NCBI RefSeq assembly: GCF_001806325.1
Contig: NZ_CP017580.1
Location: 806,001-870,000 of the forward strand
DNA: 64,000 nucleotides
DNA from: Curtobacterium sp. BH-2-1-1
Lineage (GTDB): Bacteria; Actinomycetota; Actinomycetes; Actinomycetales; Microbacteriaceae
Reading direction: 5' to 3'
In this document: positions 1 to 8,383 of the stretch, one piece after another
How positions within the stretch are numbered: the stretch's first letter is position 1
How the letters are laid out: every line of letters begins with the position of its first letter
Program-made: the position numbers and the translations under genes
The notes under the pieces: model-generated
Told to the model about the DNA's origin: nothing
The model's input: only the letters and a program-made list of their open reading frames with translations
The model's database searches: none

Positions 1-133
1 CGAGGTTCTTCTCACCACGCCCGACCCACGGCTGCGCACGGATCGCCGCGGCCTCCGTCGCACGCACGAGCTCGAGCGCCAGGTTGCGGTCGGGCTGGAG
101 GAACAGGGAGCCGGTTTCCGTCGTGGGAGTCAC
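1..133 (-). CDS. glpX: Class II fructose-1,6-bisphosphatase GlpX, N-terminal part, cut by window edge
   Basis: Only the first 44 codons are inside the window. The start is a GTG whose complement lies at 131-133. The visible protein contains RNLALELVRATEAAA and then WVGRGEKN, which matches the N-terminus of GlpX-type (class II) fructose-1,6-bisphosphatases. The enzyme removes the C1 phosphate of fructose-1,6-bisphosphate in gluconeogenesis. It is divergent from the fructose-bisphosphate aldolase gene, whose product supplies its substrate. No Shine-Dalgarno is visible, but a TAGGCT hexamer ends 7 nt upstream of the start, so the mRNA may be leaderless. The catalytic region is outside the window. 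Confidence 0.85.
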   Translation of the reverse strand, partial: MTPTTETGSLFLQPDRNLALELVRATEAAAIRAQPWVGRGEKNL

Positions 134-140
134 GACCGCC

Positions 141-146
141 AGCCTA
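141..146 (-). promoter_or_regulatory. Probable -10 box for leaderless glpX
   Basis: TAGGCT on the minus strand ends 7 nt before the glpX GTG, so transcription would begin at the start codon. No -35 consensus is evident. Confidence 0.45.
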
Positions 147-224
147 CCGACCGGCAGCCGACCGACGGTCCGGACAACGGGCCCGTGGACGCATGTGCAC
201 GCCGGGCGCGGGCCGACCGCGTAA

Positions 225-244
225 CCCGCACCGCGCCTCCAGTC
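225..244. repeat. Half copy of the GGAGGC palindromic element
   Basis: CCCGCACCGCGCCTCCAGTCC is the right arm of the dispersed palindrome described at 41805-41842. A clear left arm is missing. It lies in the glpX-fbaA divergent intergenic region, upstream of the fbaA start. Confidence 0.5.
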
Positions 245-293
245 CGGCTGACTACGATCGGCGAGGACACCACCGAAGTCGAAGGAGATCCAC

Positions 294-1322
294 GTGCCCA
301 TCGCAACGCCGGAACAGTACGCCGAGATGATCGAACGAGCGAAGGCCGGCAAGTTCGCGTACCCCGCCGTCAACGTGTCGTCGTCACAGACGATCAACGC
401 GGTCCTCCAGGGCCTCGCCGAGGCGGGCTCGGACGGCATCCTCCAGGTGACCACGGGTGGCGCCGACTACTTCGCCGGCCACACCGTCAAGAACCGCGCC
501 GCCGGTGCCCTCGCGATGGCGAAGTTCGCCCACGAGGTCGCGAAGAACTACGACATCACCGTCGCGCTGCACACCGACCACTGCCCGAAGGACGCCCTCG
601 ACGGCTTCGTCCTGCCGCTCATCGCAGCGAGCGAGGAAGAGGTCCGCGCCGGCCGCAACCCGATCTTCCAGTCGCACATGTGGGACGGCTCGGCCGTGCC
701 GCTCGACGAGAACATCGAGATCGCCAAGACGATGATCGAGAAGACGCGGAACATCAACGCGATCCTCGAGGTCGAGATCGGCGTCGTCGGCGGCGAAGAG
801 GACGGCGTCGAGCACGAGGGCACGAACGACGCCCTGTACACGACCCCGAACGACGTCGAGAAGGTGGTCGACGCACTCGGCCTGGGCGACAAGGGCCGCT
901 GGATCGCCGCGCTCACGTTCGGCAACGTGCACGGCGTCTACAAGCCGGGCAACGTCAAGCTCCGCCCCGAGCTCCTCGGCGAGATCCAGGCTTCCGTCGC
1001 GGCCAAGCACGGCACCGGCGAGAACCCCCTCGACCTCGTCTTCCACGGTGGCTCCGGCTCGACCGACGACGAGATCCACGAGGCCGTCCGCAACGGCGTC
1101 ATCAAGATGAACATCGACACGGACACGCAGTACGCGTTCACGCGCTCGATCGCCGACTCGATGTTCCGGAACTACGAGGGCGTCCTGAAGATCGACGGCG
1201 AGGTCGGCAACAAGAAGCAGTACGACCCGCGCGCCTGGGGCAAGGTCGCGGAGACCGCCATGGCGGCTCGCGTGGGCGAGGCCGCGAAGGTGCTCGGCTC
1301 GGCCGGCCACACCAAGGGCTGA
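294..1322 (+). CDS. fbaA: Class II fructose-bisphosphate aldolase
   Basis: This zinc-dependent aldolase reversibly splits fructose-1,6-bisphosphate into glyceraldehyde-3-phosphate and dihydroxyacetone phosphate in glycolysis and gluconeogenesis, in the cytoplasm. The 342-residue length is normal for the class IIA family. The zinc-binding motif HTDHCPKD sits at residues 93-100, and the glycine-rich phosphate-binding segments (FHGGSGS, NIDTDTQYAF) follow in the C-terminal half. The GTG start is set by an AAGGAG Shine-Dalgarno 7 nt upstream. A strong hairpin follows the stop codon. The divergent neighbour is glpX, giving a paired gluconeogenic locus. Confidence 0.96.
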   Translation: MPIATPEQYAEMIERAKAGKFAYPAVNVSSSQTINAVLQGLAEAGSDGILQVTTGGADYFAGHTVKNRAAGALAMAKFAHEVAKNYDITVALHTDHCPKDALDGFVLPLIAASEEEVRAGRNPIFQSHMWDGSAVPLDENIEIAKTMIEKTRNINAILEVEIGVVGGEEDGVEHEGTNDALYTTPNDVEKVVDALGLGDKGRWIAALTFGNVHGVYKPGNVKLRPELLGEIQASVAAKHGTGENPLDLVFHGGSGSTDDEIHEAVRNGVIKMNIDTDTQYAFTRSIADSMFRNYEGVLKIDGEVGNKKQYDPRAWGKVAETAMAARVGEAAKVLGSAGHTKG

Positions 1323-1345
1323 CACCCCGAGCAACAGCCTGGAGG

Positions 1346-1376
1346 AACGGGGCGCGTCCGACGGACGCGCCCCGTT
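1346..1376 (+). terminator. Hairpin terminator after fbaA
   Basis: A 14-bp perfect GC-rich stem (arms AACGGGGCGCGTCC and GGACGCGCCCCGTT) with a 3-nt loop lies 24 nt after the fbaA stop. There is no T-tract, as is common in actinobacteria. Confidence 0.65.
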
Positions 1377-1404
1377 CTGCGTCCGGTCACCTCCACCGCC
1401 GTGC

Positions 1405-1410
1405 CACGAT
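1405..1410 (+). promoter_or_regulatory. Possible -10 box for leaderless M18 aminopeptidase
   Basis: CACGAT lies 6 nt before GTG 1417, the same geometry as other leaderless starts in this window. The hexamer departs from consensus at its first base. Confidence 0.3.
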
Positions 1411-1416
1411 GGTCGG

Positions 1417-2676
1417 GTGACCGCCGACGCCATCGCCTCCGACTTCGCCCAGTTCGTCACCGAGTCCCCCACCGCGTTCCACGCGGCAGCGGCCGCCCGG
1501 GACCGCCTCGTCGCCGCGGGGTTCGAGGAGCTCGACGAGCTCGGCGCCTGGCCGACGACGCCCGGCGCCTACGTGGTGGTCCGTGACGGTGCCGTCATCG
1601 CCTGGCGTCTGCCGTCCGGGGCCACCCCGACCACCCCGTTCCGGATCCTCGGCGCCCACACCGACTCCCCCGGGTTCCGCATCAAGCCGAACCCCGGCGT
1701 GCGCACCGGCGGCTGGGAGCAGCTGAACGTCGAGGTCTACGGCGGCGCGCTCCTCTCCACGTGGTTCGACCGCGACCTCCGCATCGCCGGCCGGGTCGTC
1801 GACGCGGACGGGACGGTCCGTCTGGTGTCCACCGACGCCGTCGCCCGCATCCCGAACCTCGCGATCCACCTCGACCGCGGCGTGAACGACGGCAAGGAGA
1901 TCGACCGCCAGCGGCACACCCTGCCGATCGTCGGGGTCGACGGCGACACGGGTGGGACGGACGTGGTGTCGTGGCTGCGCGCTCGGCTCGGCGACGGTGC
2001 CGTGTCGTGGGACCTCTTCCTCGCCGACACCCAGGCTCCCGCGCGCATCGGCATCGACCGCGAGTTCCTCGCCTCGGGCCGGATGGACAACCTGACGAGC
2101 GTGCACGCCGGACTCCGCGGCATCGTCGAGGCCCCGGCCGACGGCGACCACATCCCCGTGTTCGCGGCGTTCGACCACGAGGAGATCGGGTCCTCGACCC
2201 CGTCCGGTGCCGGCGGTCCCTTCCTCGAGGACGTCCTCGGGCGCGTGCAGGAGGGCCTCGGCGCCACCCGTTCCGAAGCCGCGCGAGCGTTCCGTGCCTC
2301 GTGGCTGCTGTCGAGCGACGCCGGGCACCTCGTGCACCCGAACCAGCCGGAGAAGCACGACCCCACGAACCGTCCGCGTCCGGGAGCGGGCCCGCTCCTG
2401 AAGATCAGCGCGAACCAGCGCTACATGACCGAGGCGAAGGGCGAGGCCGTCTGGGCCACCGCGTGTGCTGCCGCGGGCGTGCCGTGGCAGCCGTTCGTCA
2501 ACGTGAACACGATCCCGGGCGGCTCGACCATCGGCCCGATCGCGGCGACCCGGCTCGGGATCCCGACGATCGACATCGGCGTCGGGCTGCTGTCGATGCA
2601 CTCGATCCGCGAGCTCGTGCACGTCGACGACCTCGCGTCCCTGCACGGCGCCGTCGCCGCGTTCCTGGCCGGCTGA
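1417..2676 (+). CDS. apeB: M18 family aminopeptidase
   Basis: This is a cytoplasmic metallo-aminopeptidase of the M18 (aspartyl aminopeptidase-like) family, which removes N-terminal residues from peptides. The 419-residue length is typical. The first metal-ligand motif GAHTDSPGFRIKPN lies near residues 79-92. The catalytic segment FDHEEIGSS and the C-terminal MHSIRE motif, which carries the last histidine ligand, are present. The GTG start is chosen because the protein then begins as family members do. There is no Shine-Dalgarno, and a -10-like CACGAT lies 6 nt upstream. The gene converges with DUF6264, 23 bp away. The exact peptide substrate cannot be read from the sequence. Confidence 0.93.
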   Translation: MTADAIASDFAQFVTESPTAFHAAAAARDRLVAAGFEELDELGAWPTTPGAYVVVRDGAVIAWRLPSGATPTTPFRILGAHTDSPGFRIKPNPGVRTGGWEQLNVEVYGGALLSTWFDRDLRIAGRVVDADGTVRLVSTDAVARIPNLAIHLDRGVNDGKEIDRQRHTLPIVGVDGDTGGTDVVSWLRARLGDGAVSWDLFLADTQAPARIGIDREFLASGRMDNLTSVHAGLRGIVEAPADGDHIPVFAAFDHEEIGSSTPSGAGGPFLEDVLGRVQEGLGATRSEAARAFRASWLLSSDAGHLVHPNQPEKHDPTNRPRPGAGPLLKISANQRYMTEAKGEAVWATACAAAGVPWQPFVNVNTIPGGSTIGPIAATRLGIPTIDIGVGLLSMHSIRELVHVDDLASLHGAVAAFLAG

Positions 2677-2699
2677 CGCGGAAGCGCCCGGCGGGCGGG

Positions 2700-3431
2700 T
2701 CAGCCGCCGGCGGCCATCCGCTGCACGTACGCCGTGAACGCCGGGTCCTGGAAGAGCACGACCATCACCGGCACGATGCCGAGCACCGACGCGACGACAC
2801 CGCCCACGAGCGGGACCCAGAACGTCCAGCGCCGGGCACGGAGCCGTCGGATCGACCACCAGGCCACGAGCACGAACACCACGACGAGCACGACCGCCCG
2901 CACGAGCACGGCGGTCGACAGCGCCGCCGGGTCGGACAGCTCGGTGTACTGGCGCTCGACGAGGGTCCGGATCGTCGAGGCAGTCGTACCGACGGCGAGG
3001 GACTCGACGACCGACCAGAGCCCGATCACGAGCAGCCCGACCGTCAGGACGAAGTCGAGCGGGGTGCGGCCGAAGCGTCCGGCGAGGGGTGTCGGGCGGG
3101 CCGTCCCGCCGTCGGTCGCCGGGCCGGGCCGCGGGGCACCGGCACGGGGATCGCGGTCGCGAGCGGGGTGGTCGCGGGTCTCGCGTTCGCCGGCCGCTCG
3201 GGAGCGCTCCTCGTGCTCGAGGCGCTCCTGTTCGACGAGCACCGGGTTCACCCAACCGTCGGGCGCGTACTCGCCGTACTGCGGTGCGGGACGGCCGTGG
3301 ACGCGACCGTGCGCGTCACCGTCGGCCGACGTGGCGGGGGTGCGCCGCGCCTCCTGGCCGAGGGAGGGATCGACGACCTGACCCGGCTCGCGGGCGGGCA
3401 CCGCGGACCAGCCGTCCGTGCCCCCGCTCAC
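2700..3431 (-). CDS. DUF6264 family membrane protein
   Basis: This 243-residue protein has a long hydrophilic, Pro/Arg/Asp-rich and probably disordered N-terminal half. Three strongly hydrophobic segments follow in the C-terminal half (around [34 protein letters not shown] and [20 protein letters not shown]). This is the DUF6264 architecture seen in Microbacteriaceae, whose function is unknown. The GTG start overlaps the ispH stop by GTGA, so the gene is translationally coupled to ispH. An inner-membrane location is inferred. Nothing in the sequence indicates an enzymatic role. Confidence 0.78.
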   Translation of the reverse strand: MSGGTDGWSAVPAREPGQVVDPSLGQEARRTPATSADGDAHGRVHGRPAPQYGEYAPDGWVNPVLVEQERLEHEERSRAAGERETRDHPARDRDPRAGAPRPGPATDGGTARPTPLAGRFGRTPLDFVLTVGLLVIGLWSVVESLAVGTTASTIRTLVERQYTELSDPAALSTAVLVRAVVLVVVFVLVAWWSIRRLRARRWTFWVPLVGGVVASVLGIVPVMVVLFQDPAFTAYVQRMAAGG

Positions 3432-4492
3432 CGGCGACGCCCGCCGAGTGCGCGCGTCGGGTTGCCCGAGGCGTCCGTGCGGAGTTCCTTCGGCAGCGAG
3501 AACATGAGGTCTTCGTGTGCCGTGACGACCTCTTCCACCGTGGCGTAGCCGGCGTCCGCGAGCTGGTCGAGGACCTCGGTGACGAGCTCTTCCGGGACGC
3601 TGGCGCCGCTCGTGACGCCGACGGTGCCGACTCCGGTGAGCCAGTCCTGCTGGATCTCGGCGGCGTAGTCGACGCGGTGTGCTGCCTTCGCGCCGTGCTC
3701 CAGCGCGACCTCGACCAGGCGGACGCTGTTCGAGGAGTTCGCCGAGCCGACCACGATCACGAGGTCGGCTCCGGGGGCGACCTTCTTGATCGCGACCTGG
3801 CGGTTCTGGGTGGCGTAGCAGATGTCGTCGGAGGGCGGGTCCTCGATCGCGGGGAACTTCTCGCGCAGGAGCCGGACGGTCTCCATCGTCTCGTCGACGC
3901 TCAGCGTGGTCTGCGAGAGCCAGACGAGGTTCTCGGGGTCGGGGACCTCGAGCGCGGCGACGTCGTCCGGTCCGTTGACCAGGATCGTGCGGTCGGGTGC
4001 GTGGCCCATGGTGCCCTCGACCTCTTCGTGGCCGGCGTGCCCGATGAGGATGATGGTGCGGTCGGCCTTCGCGAAGCGCGTCGCCTCCCTGTGGACCTTC
4101 GTGACGAGCGGGCACGTGGCGTCGATGGCGTGCAGGTCGCGGTCGGCGGCGCCCGCCACCACGGCCGGTGAGACGCCGTGCGCGCTGAAGACCACGTGCG
4201 AACCGCGCGGGACCTCGGCGACGTCGTCGACGAAGACCGCTCCGCGCTGCTCGAGCGTCGACACGACGTGGACGTTGTGGACGATCTGCTTGCGGACGTA
4301 CACGGGCTCGCCGTACTGCTCGAGCGCCTTCTCGACCGCGACCACGGCGCGGTCGACGCCCGCGCAGTACCCGCGGGGGGCGGCGAGCAGGACCTTCTTC
4401 GTACCGGCGACCGGTTCGTCCCGCAGGCGGCCGCGCGCCGCGAGGACCCGCGGCGGGGCGAGCGGGACCGTGTGGCCGTTGGTGATCGTCAC
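3428..4492 (-). CDS. ispH: 4-hydroxy-3-methylbut-2-enyl diphosphate reductase IspH
   Basis: IspH is the last enzyme of the MEP isoprenoid pathway and reduces HMBPP to IPP and DMAPP with an iron-sulfur cluster. The three cluster cysteines appear in family context: [11 protein letters not shown] near the N-terminus, [11 protein letters not shown] in the middle and [10 protein letters not shown] later, followed by the SANSSNS substrate motif. The GTG start at 4492 gives 354 residues. A longer reading to 4552 adds 20 residues that would run across a TATCAT -10 box, so the shorter start is preferred. The reading frame begins 7 nt after TATCAT and probably makes a leaderless mRNA. DUF6264 is coupled downstream. 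UppS in this window uses the same isoprenoid supply. Confidence 0.95.
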   Translation of the reverse strand: MTITNGHTVPLAPPRVLAARGRLRDEPVAGTKKVLLAAPRGYCAGVDRAVVAVEKALEQYGEPVYVRKQIVHNVHVVSTLEQRGAVFVDDVAEVPRGSHVVFSAHGVSPAVVAGAADRDLHAIDATCPLVTKVHREATRFAKADRTIILIGHAGHEEVEGTMGHAPDRTILVNGPDDVAALEVPDPENLVWLSQTTLSVDETMETVRLLREKFPAIEDPPSDDICYATQNRQVAIKKVAPGADLVIVVGSANSSNSVRLVEVALEHGAKAAHRVDYAAEIQQDWLTGVGTVGVTSGASVPEELVTEVLDQLADAGYATVEEVVTAHEDLMFSLPKELRTDASGNPTRALGGRRR

Positions 4493-4499
4493 GTCCCCG

Positions 4500-4505
4500 A
4501 TGATA
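4500..4505 (-). promoter_or_regulatory. -10 box for leaderless ispH
   Basis: TATCAT on the minus strand lies 7 nt before GTG 4492. It is one of the best matches to TANNNT in the window and decides the start choice. Confidence 0.55.
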
Positions 4506-4616
4506 GGTGAGCGGGACGCGCGCGGGCTGAGCGCGCACGGACCTGTGGACAACCCGTCCGGAGCGCGCTGTCACCGGTCTCGGGCAGCATGGACGTCCCG
4601 CGTGGAAGGAACGACA

Positions 4617-5852
4617 TTGGCGATCGAACAGGGTCCCCCGACGGCTGACGACCCGTGGCCCGTCGCGCTGCTCGGCGCGAAGCTCCGCGACTGGATCGAC
4701 CGGCTCGGCACCGCCTGGGTCGAGGGCGAGATCACCCAGTGGAACGTCGCGGGCGGCAACGTCTACGGCAAGCTCAAGGACGTCGACGTCGACGCCACCG
4801 TGTCGTTCTCGATCTGGTCGAGCGTGCGCTCCCGGGTCCCCGCGGACATCAAGCAGGGCGACCGGGTCGTCGCGGCCGTCAAGCCGAACTACTGGGTCAA
4901 GGGCGGCTCGCTGACGATGCAGGTCGTCGAGATGAAGCACGTCGGACTCGGTGACCTGCTCGAGCGCCTCGAACGCCTGCGCCGCACCCTCGCCGAGGAA
5001 GGGTTGTTCGACCCGTCCCGGAAGAAGCGCCTGCCCTTCCTGCCGCACCGGATCGGGCTGATCACCGGCAAGGACTCCGACGCCGAGAAGGACGTCAAGC
5101 GCAACGCCCAGCTCCGGTGGCCGCAGGTCGAGTTCCGGACGGTCCACACGGCCGTGCAGGGTGAGCGCGCCGTGAGCGAGGTCACCGCGGCGATCCTCGA
5201 GCTCGACGCCGACCCGACCGTCGACGTCATCATCGTGGCCCGCGGCGGCGGCGACTTCCAGAACCTGCTCGGCTTCAGCGACGAGGGACTCGTCCGTGCC
5301 GCGGCCGCTGCGAGCACCCCCATCGTCTCGGCGATCGGGCACGAGGCCGACCGGCCGATCCTCGACGAGGTCGCCGACCTCCGTGCCTCCACCCCGACCG
5401 ACGCCGCCAAGCGCGTGGTGCCCGACGTCGCCGAGGAACTCGCCAACGTCCGGCAGGCGCGGGCACGACTCGGGCTCCGGTTGTCGCACACCCTCTCGGT
5501 CGAGGCGGACCGGATCGCGGCCCTGCGCTCCCGTCCCGCCCTGGCGTCCACCGCCTGGCTCGTCGACACCCGCGCGGAAGAGGTGGCGCGCGACCTCTCC
5601 CGCGCCCGTGAACTCCTCGACCGCCGGCTCGAACGCTCCCACTCCGAGGTCGGGCACCTCACCGCCCGGCTCCGGGCGCTGTCCCCGCGGGACACCCTGC
5701 GGCGTGGCTACGCGATCGTGCAGACGGCCGACGGCGGCGTGGTGCGGGGCTCGGAGGACCTCAGCGGTGCGACGCCGGTGCACGTGACGCTCGGCGCGGG
5801 CACCGCCACCGGGACGCTCGAGCCGGACGGTCCCGGTCCGGACGGCGCCTGA
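4617..5852 (+). CDS. xseA: Exodeoxyribonuclease VII large subunit
   Basis: This is the catalytic subunit of exonuclease VII, which degrades single-stranded DNA to oligonucleotides and acts in repair. The 411-residue protein has an N-terminal OB fold (WVEGEITQWNVAGGNVYGKLKD) and the conserved catalytic region RGGGDFQNLLGFSDEGLVRA followed by PIVSAIGHEADRPI. A helical, arginine-rich C-terminal region comes next and ends with RGYAIVQ. The start is a TTG at 4617 with a GGAAGGA Shine-Dalgarno 6 nt upstream. The small subunit xseB is not adjacent: a minus-strand hydrolase gene is inserted between them, which is unusual for this pair. Confidence 0.94.
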   Translation: MAIEQGPPTADDPWPVALLGAKLRDWIDRLGTAWVEGEITQWNVAGGNVYGKLKDVDVDATVSFSIWSSVRSRVPADIKQGDRVVAAVKPNYWVKGGSLTMQVVEMKHVGLGDLLERLERLRRTLAEEGLFDPSRKKRLPFLPHRIGLITGKDSDAEKDVKRNAQLRWPQVEFRTVHTAVQGERAVSEVTAAILELDADPTVDVIIVARGGGDFQNLLGFSDEGLVRAAAAASTPIVSAIGHEADRPILDEVADLRASTPTDAAKRVVPDVAEELANVRQARARLGLRLSHTLSVEADRIAALRSRPALASTAWLVDTRAEEVARDLSRARELLDRRLERSHSEVGHLTARLRALSPRDTLRRGYAIVQTADGGVVRGSEDLSGATPVHVTLGAGTATGTLEPDGPGPDGA

Positions 5853-5862
5853 CCCCGGCCGA

Positions 5863-5897
5863 CGTCGCGGCGGGTGTCGCGGCGGGCGTCGCGGCGG
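5863..5897. repeat. Three 12-bp tandem repeats
   Basis: The unit (C/T)GTCGCGGCGGG is repeated three times, the last copy one base short, in the 52-bp gap between convergent xseA and the hydrolase gene. Confidence 0.6.
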
Positions 5898-5904
5898 CCA
5901 GTGG

Positions 5905-6639
5905 TCACCATCCGCGGTCGCGCAGCCAGGCCTCGGCGACGCCCGGCCACGCGGCAGCGGTCCCGGTGCCCTCAGCGAGCCCGATCCCGTGCGCGCCACG
6001 CTCGAAGACGTGCAGTTCGAACGGCACCGCCCGGCGCGCGAGAGCCTGCCCGTAGCGCAGCGAGTGCGTGACGTGGACGGCCGGGTCCTCGGCGGTGTGC
6101 CAGAGGAACGTCGGCGGGGTCGCGCCGTCGACCATGAGCTCCGTGTCGAGCGCCCCCAGCGCCCACACCGTCGCCCCCGTGCCGAGCAGGTTGTCCGCGC
6201 TCCCCCGGTGCTGGTGGTCGGTCATCGAGACCACCGGGTAGCAGAGCAGCGCGAGGTCGGGTCGGTCGTCCACGTCCGACACGGCGCGTTCGTCGGGCGT
6301 CGGCGCGTTCGAGACGAGGGCAGCGAGGTGGCCACCCGCGGACGAGCCGACCAGCAGGACGCGTGGAGCGGACGGGAGGCCCGGGTACCGTCCGGCGCGC
6401 AGGTCCCGCAGGAGCGTCCTGGTCGCCACCACGGCGTCGGGGTGCCGGTGCGGGGCGACCGGGTACGCGAAGACCACGGCGGAGATGCCGATCGTGTTGA
6501 GCCACCGGGCGTAGCCCTCCCCCTCGTGGGCGGCGTGGCCGTGGTACCCGCCGCCGGGCAGGACGAGGGCGACGTCGGGTCGCGCGTCCGCGGGGTCCGG
6601 GGCCGGGTACCAGGTCGCGCCGTCGGGGAGGTCCGTCAT
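5905..6639 (-). CDS. Alpha/beta hydrolase (BD-FAE / esterase-lipase type)
   Basis: This 244-residue serine hydrolase has the usual landmarks in order. The oxyanion motif is LVLPGGGYHGHAAHEG, where GGGYHGHA replaces the HGGG form. The nucleophile elbow is GSSAGGHLAA. An acid-bearing segment TAEDPAVHV and a catalytic histidine in GAHGIGLAEG follow. This pattern fits carboxylesterases of the acetylxylan-esterase-like group, but the substrate is unknown. The ATG at 6639 is used, as a longer frame to 6696 adds a poor N-terminus. A TAGGGT hexamer lies 8 nt upstream. The gene separates xseA from xseB and is transcribed against both. Confidence 0.82.
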   Translation of the reverse strand: MTDLPDGATWYPAPDPADARPDVALVLPGGGYHGHAAHEGEGYARWLNTIGISAVVFAYPVAPHRHPDAVVATRTLLRDLRAGRYPGLPSAPRVLLVGSSAGGHLAALVSNAPTPDERAVSDVDDRPDLALLCYPVVSMTDHQHRGSADNLLGTGATVWALGALDTELMVDGATPPTFLWHTAEDPAVHVTHSLRYGQALARRAVPFELHVFERGAHGIGLAEGTGTAAAWPGVAEAWLRDRGW

Positions 6640-6712
6640 GCCCCCAGACCCTACGCGGCCGGGAGTTGTCCACGGGTTCGCCCCCGCGGGCGGCACGTCG
6701 GTGGGCGCTCGG

Positions 6713-6718
6713 TAGGAT
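6713..6718 (+). promoter_or_regulatory. -10 box for leaderless xseB
   Basis: TAGGAT lies exactly 6 nt before GTG 6725, so transcription would start at the start codon. Confidence 0.5.
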
Positions 6719-6724
6719 CGAGGG

Positions 6725-6970
6725 GTGTCATCCCAGCAGGAACCCGAGCAGCCCGACGTCCGGTCGCTGAGCTACGAAGCGGCGCGCGACGAACTCGTGC
6801 GCGTCGTCGCCGAGCTCGAACAGGGATCGGCCACGCTCGAACGCTCGCTGTCCCTGTGGGAACGGGGCGAGTCCCTGGCCGCCCGGTGCGAAGAGTGGCT
6901 CGTCGGCGCCCGGGCCCGGCTCGACGCCGCACGCGCCGCGTCCGAGTCCGAGGACGGCGCAGCGCGATGA
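6725..6970 (+). CDS. xseB: Exodeoxyribonuclease VII small subunit
   Basis: This is an 81-residue helical protein with the family core [34 protein letters not shown]. It binds the large subunit XseA and is needed for exonuclease VII activity. The GTG start probably lies on a leaderless transcript beginning at TAGGAT. The stop codon overlaps the next start (ATGA), coupling it to the DUF4245 gene. Confidence 0.93.
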   Translation: MSSQQEPEQPDVRSLSYEAARDELVRVVAELEQGSATLERSLSLWERGESLAARCEEWLVGARARLDAARAASESEDGAAR

Positions 6971-7605
6971 CCGACGCCGACGGCCGCCCGATCGTCGCCG
7001 AGCTGGGCCGCCCCGAGACACCGGAGGAGACCTGGGCGCGCAAGGACGCCGCCCGCACCGCCCGGCGGCAGCACCAGACCGCGTTCAACCTCGTGCTCGC
7101 ACTCATCGCGTCGCTCGGCATCGTGCTGTTCCTCGTCGCGGTCGTCGTGCGTCCGGACACCACGATCGGCGACCGGACGGTCGACTACCGCCAGGTGGCC
7201 TCGCAGGCCCAGGTGCCGGGCGTCACGCTCGCCGCGCCCGCGTTGCCGCGCGACTTCTCGTCCAACCGTGCCGACTACCAGGACAAGACGTCCGACGGGG
7301 TGAGCGTCTGGACCGTCGGCCTGCTCACGCCGGACAAGCAGTACATCGGACTGCAGCAGGGCATCGACGCGAACGCGACCTGGGTGTCGAACCAGCTCGA
7401 CCAGCACGCCGCCACGGGCACCCGCACGATCGCCGGGACGAAGTGGACCGTGTACGACCGCCGGGCCGAGGGCGACGACGCGGGCAACCAGGCGTACTCG
7501 CTCGTGTCGACGTTCGACCAGGGCACCGTCGTCCTGTCCGGCACCGCCGACGACACCTCCTTCCGGACCGTCGCGACCGCCGTCAGCAAGCAGTTCGCGA
7601 ACTGA
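6967..7605 (+). CDS. DUF4245 domain membrane-anchored protein
   Basis: This 212-residue protein has a short cytoplasmic N-terminus, one transmembrane helix ([23 protein letters not shown], residues about 37-59) and an extracytoplasmic domain. That domain begins with [17 protein letters not shown], typical of DUF4245. Function is unknown. The gene commonly travels with xseB, glpX and fumC in actinobacteria, and the same genes surround it here. It starts in an ATGA overlap with xseB. Confidence 0.85.
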   Translation: MTDADGRPIVAELGRPETPEETWARKDAARTARRQHQTAFNLVLALIASLGIVLFLVAVVVRPDTTIGDRTVDYRQVASQAQVPGVTLAAPALPRDFSSNRADYQDKTSDGVSVWTVGLLTPDKQYIGLQQGIDANATWVSNQLDQHAATGTRTIAGTKWTVYDRRAEGDDAGNQAYSLVSTFDQGTVVLSGTADDTSFRTVATAVSKQFAN

Positions 7606-7673
7606 CGAGCAAACACCCGCCGCAGCAGCAGCACGACCACGACCCGAACCACCCGAAGCACCCGAGGAGCCCC

Positions 7674-8288
7674 ATGCCCGACCGCGCCGCCTCCACCCCG
7701 TCCGACGCCCTCCGACTCCTCGTCGAGGGCAACGCCCGCTTCGCCGCCGACAAGCGCCGCACCGGCCGGATCGACCCGGACCGCCGCTCGGAGCTCGCCG
7801 GGTCGCAGGCACCGTTCGCCACCGTCCTCGGCTGCTCGGACTCCCGCGTGCCGTTCGAGCACGTGTTCGACGCCGGCATCGGTGACCTCTTCGCCATCCG
7901 CAACGCCGGCCAGATCGTCGACGACGTCGTGCTCGGATCGATCGAGTTCGCCGTCGTCGCGCTCGGCACGCCGCTCGTTGTCGTCCTCCGGCACACCAAG
8001 TGCGGCGCCGTCGCGGCCGCCCGCTCCGGCGAGCCCGTCCCCGCCCCGCACCTGCAGGCCCTCGTCGACGCCATCGCCCCGAGCGTCGAGCGCGTCCGCA
8101 CCACCGACGCCGACGTCCCCCAGGAATCCGTCGGCGCCGCGCACCTCGAAGCCACGCTCCGTCAGGTGATCGAACGCTCCGGCGCCGTCTCGGACGCGAT
8201 CGCCGAGGGTAGATTGGCCGTCGTCGGCGCGACCTACGACCTCACCACGGGCGAGGTCGCCGTCGACACCGTCGTGGGCCAGGCCTGA
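7674..8288 (+). CDS. Beta-class carbonic anhydrase
   Basis: This enzyme interconverts CO2 and bicarbonate with a zinc ion. The zinc ligands are visible: Cys54 and Asp56 in CSDSR (54-58), and His107 and Cys110 in RHTKCGAV. The Asp-Arg pair of the CSDSR motif is intact, and 204 residues is the usual length. The ATG at 7674 is preceded by GAGGAG. A long weak upstream extension in the same frame overlaps DUF4245 and is rejected. It sits between DUF4245 and fumC and is probably co-transcribed with xseB onwards. Confidence 0.94.
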   Translation: MPDRAASTPSDALRLLVEGNARFAADKRRTGRIDPDRRSELAGSQAPFATVLGCSDSRVPFEHVFDAGIGDLFAIRNAGQIVDDVVLGSIEFAVVALGTPLVVVLRHTKCGAVAAARSGEPVPAPHLQALVDAIAPSVERVRTTDADVPQESVGAAHLEATLRQVIERSGAVSDAIAEGRLAVVGATYDLTTGEVAVDTVVGQA

Positions 8289-8383
8289 CCGACCGCCACG
8301 ACGACCCGTCCCGGACACCATCGGGACACCCACCAGCCGGCGCGACCGCGGCCGGCGAGCACCCCAGGAAGGACCACGACGAC

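Noticed and set aside
2700..5999. Single long minus-strand frame of 1099 codons
   Set aside because: Only its last 243 codons (DUF6264) look real; the rest runs opposite xseA and out of frame over ispH.
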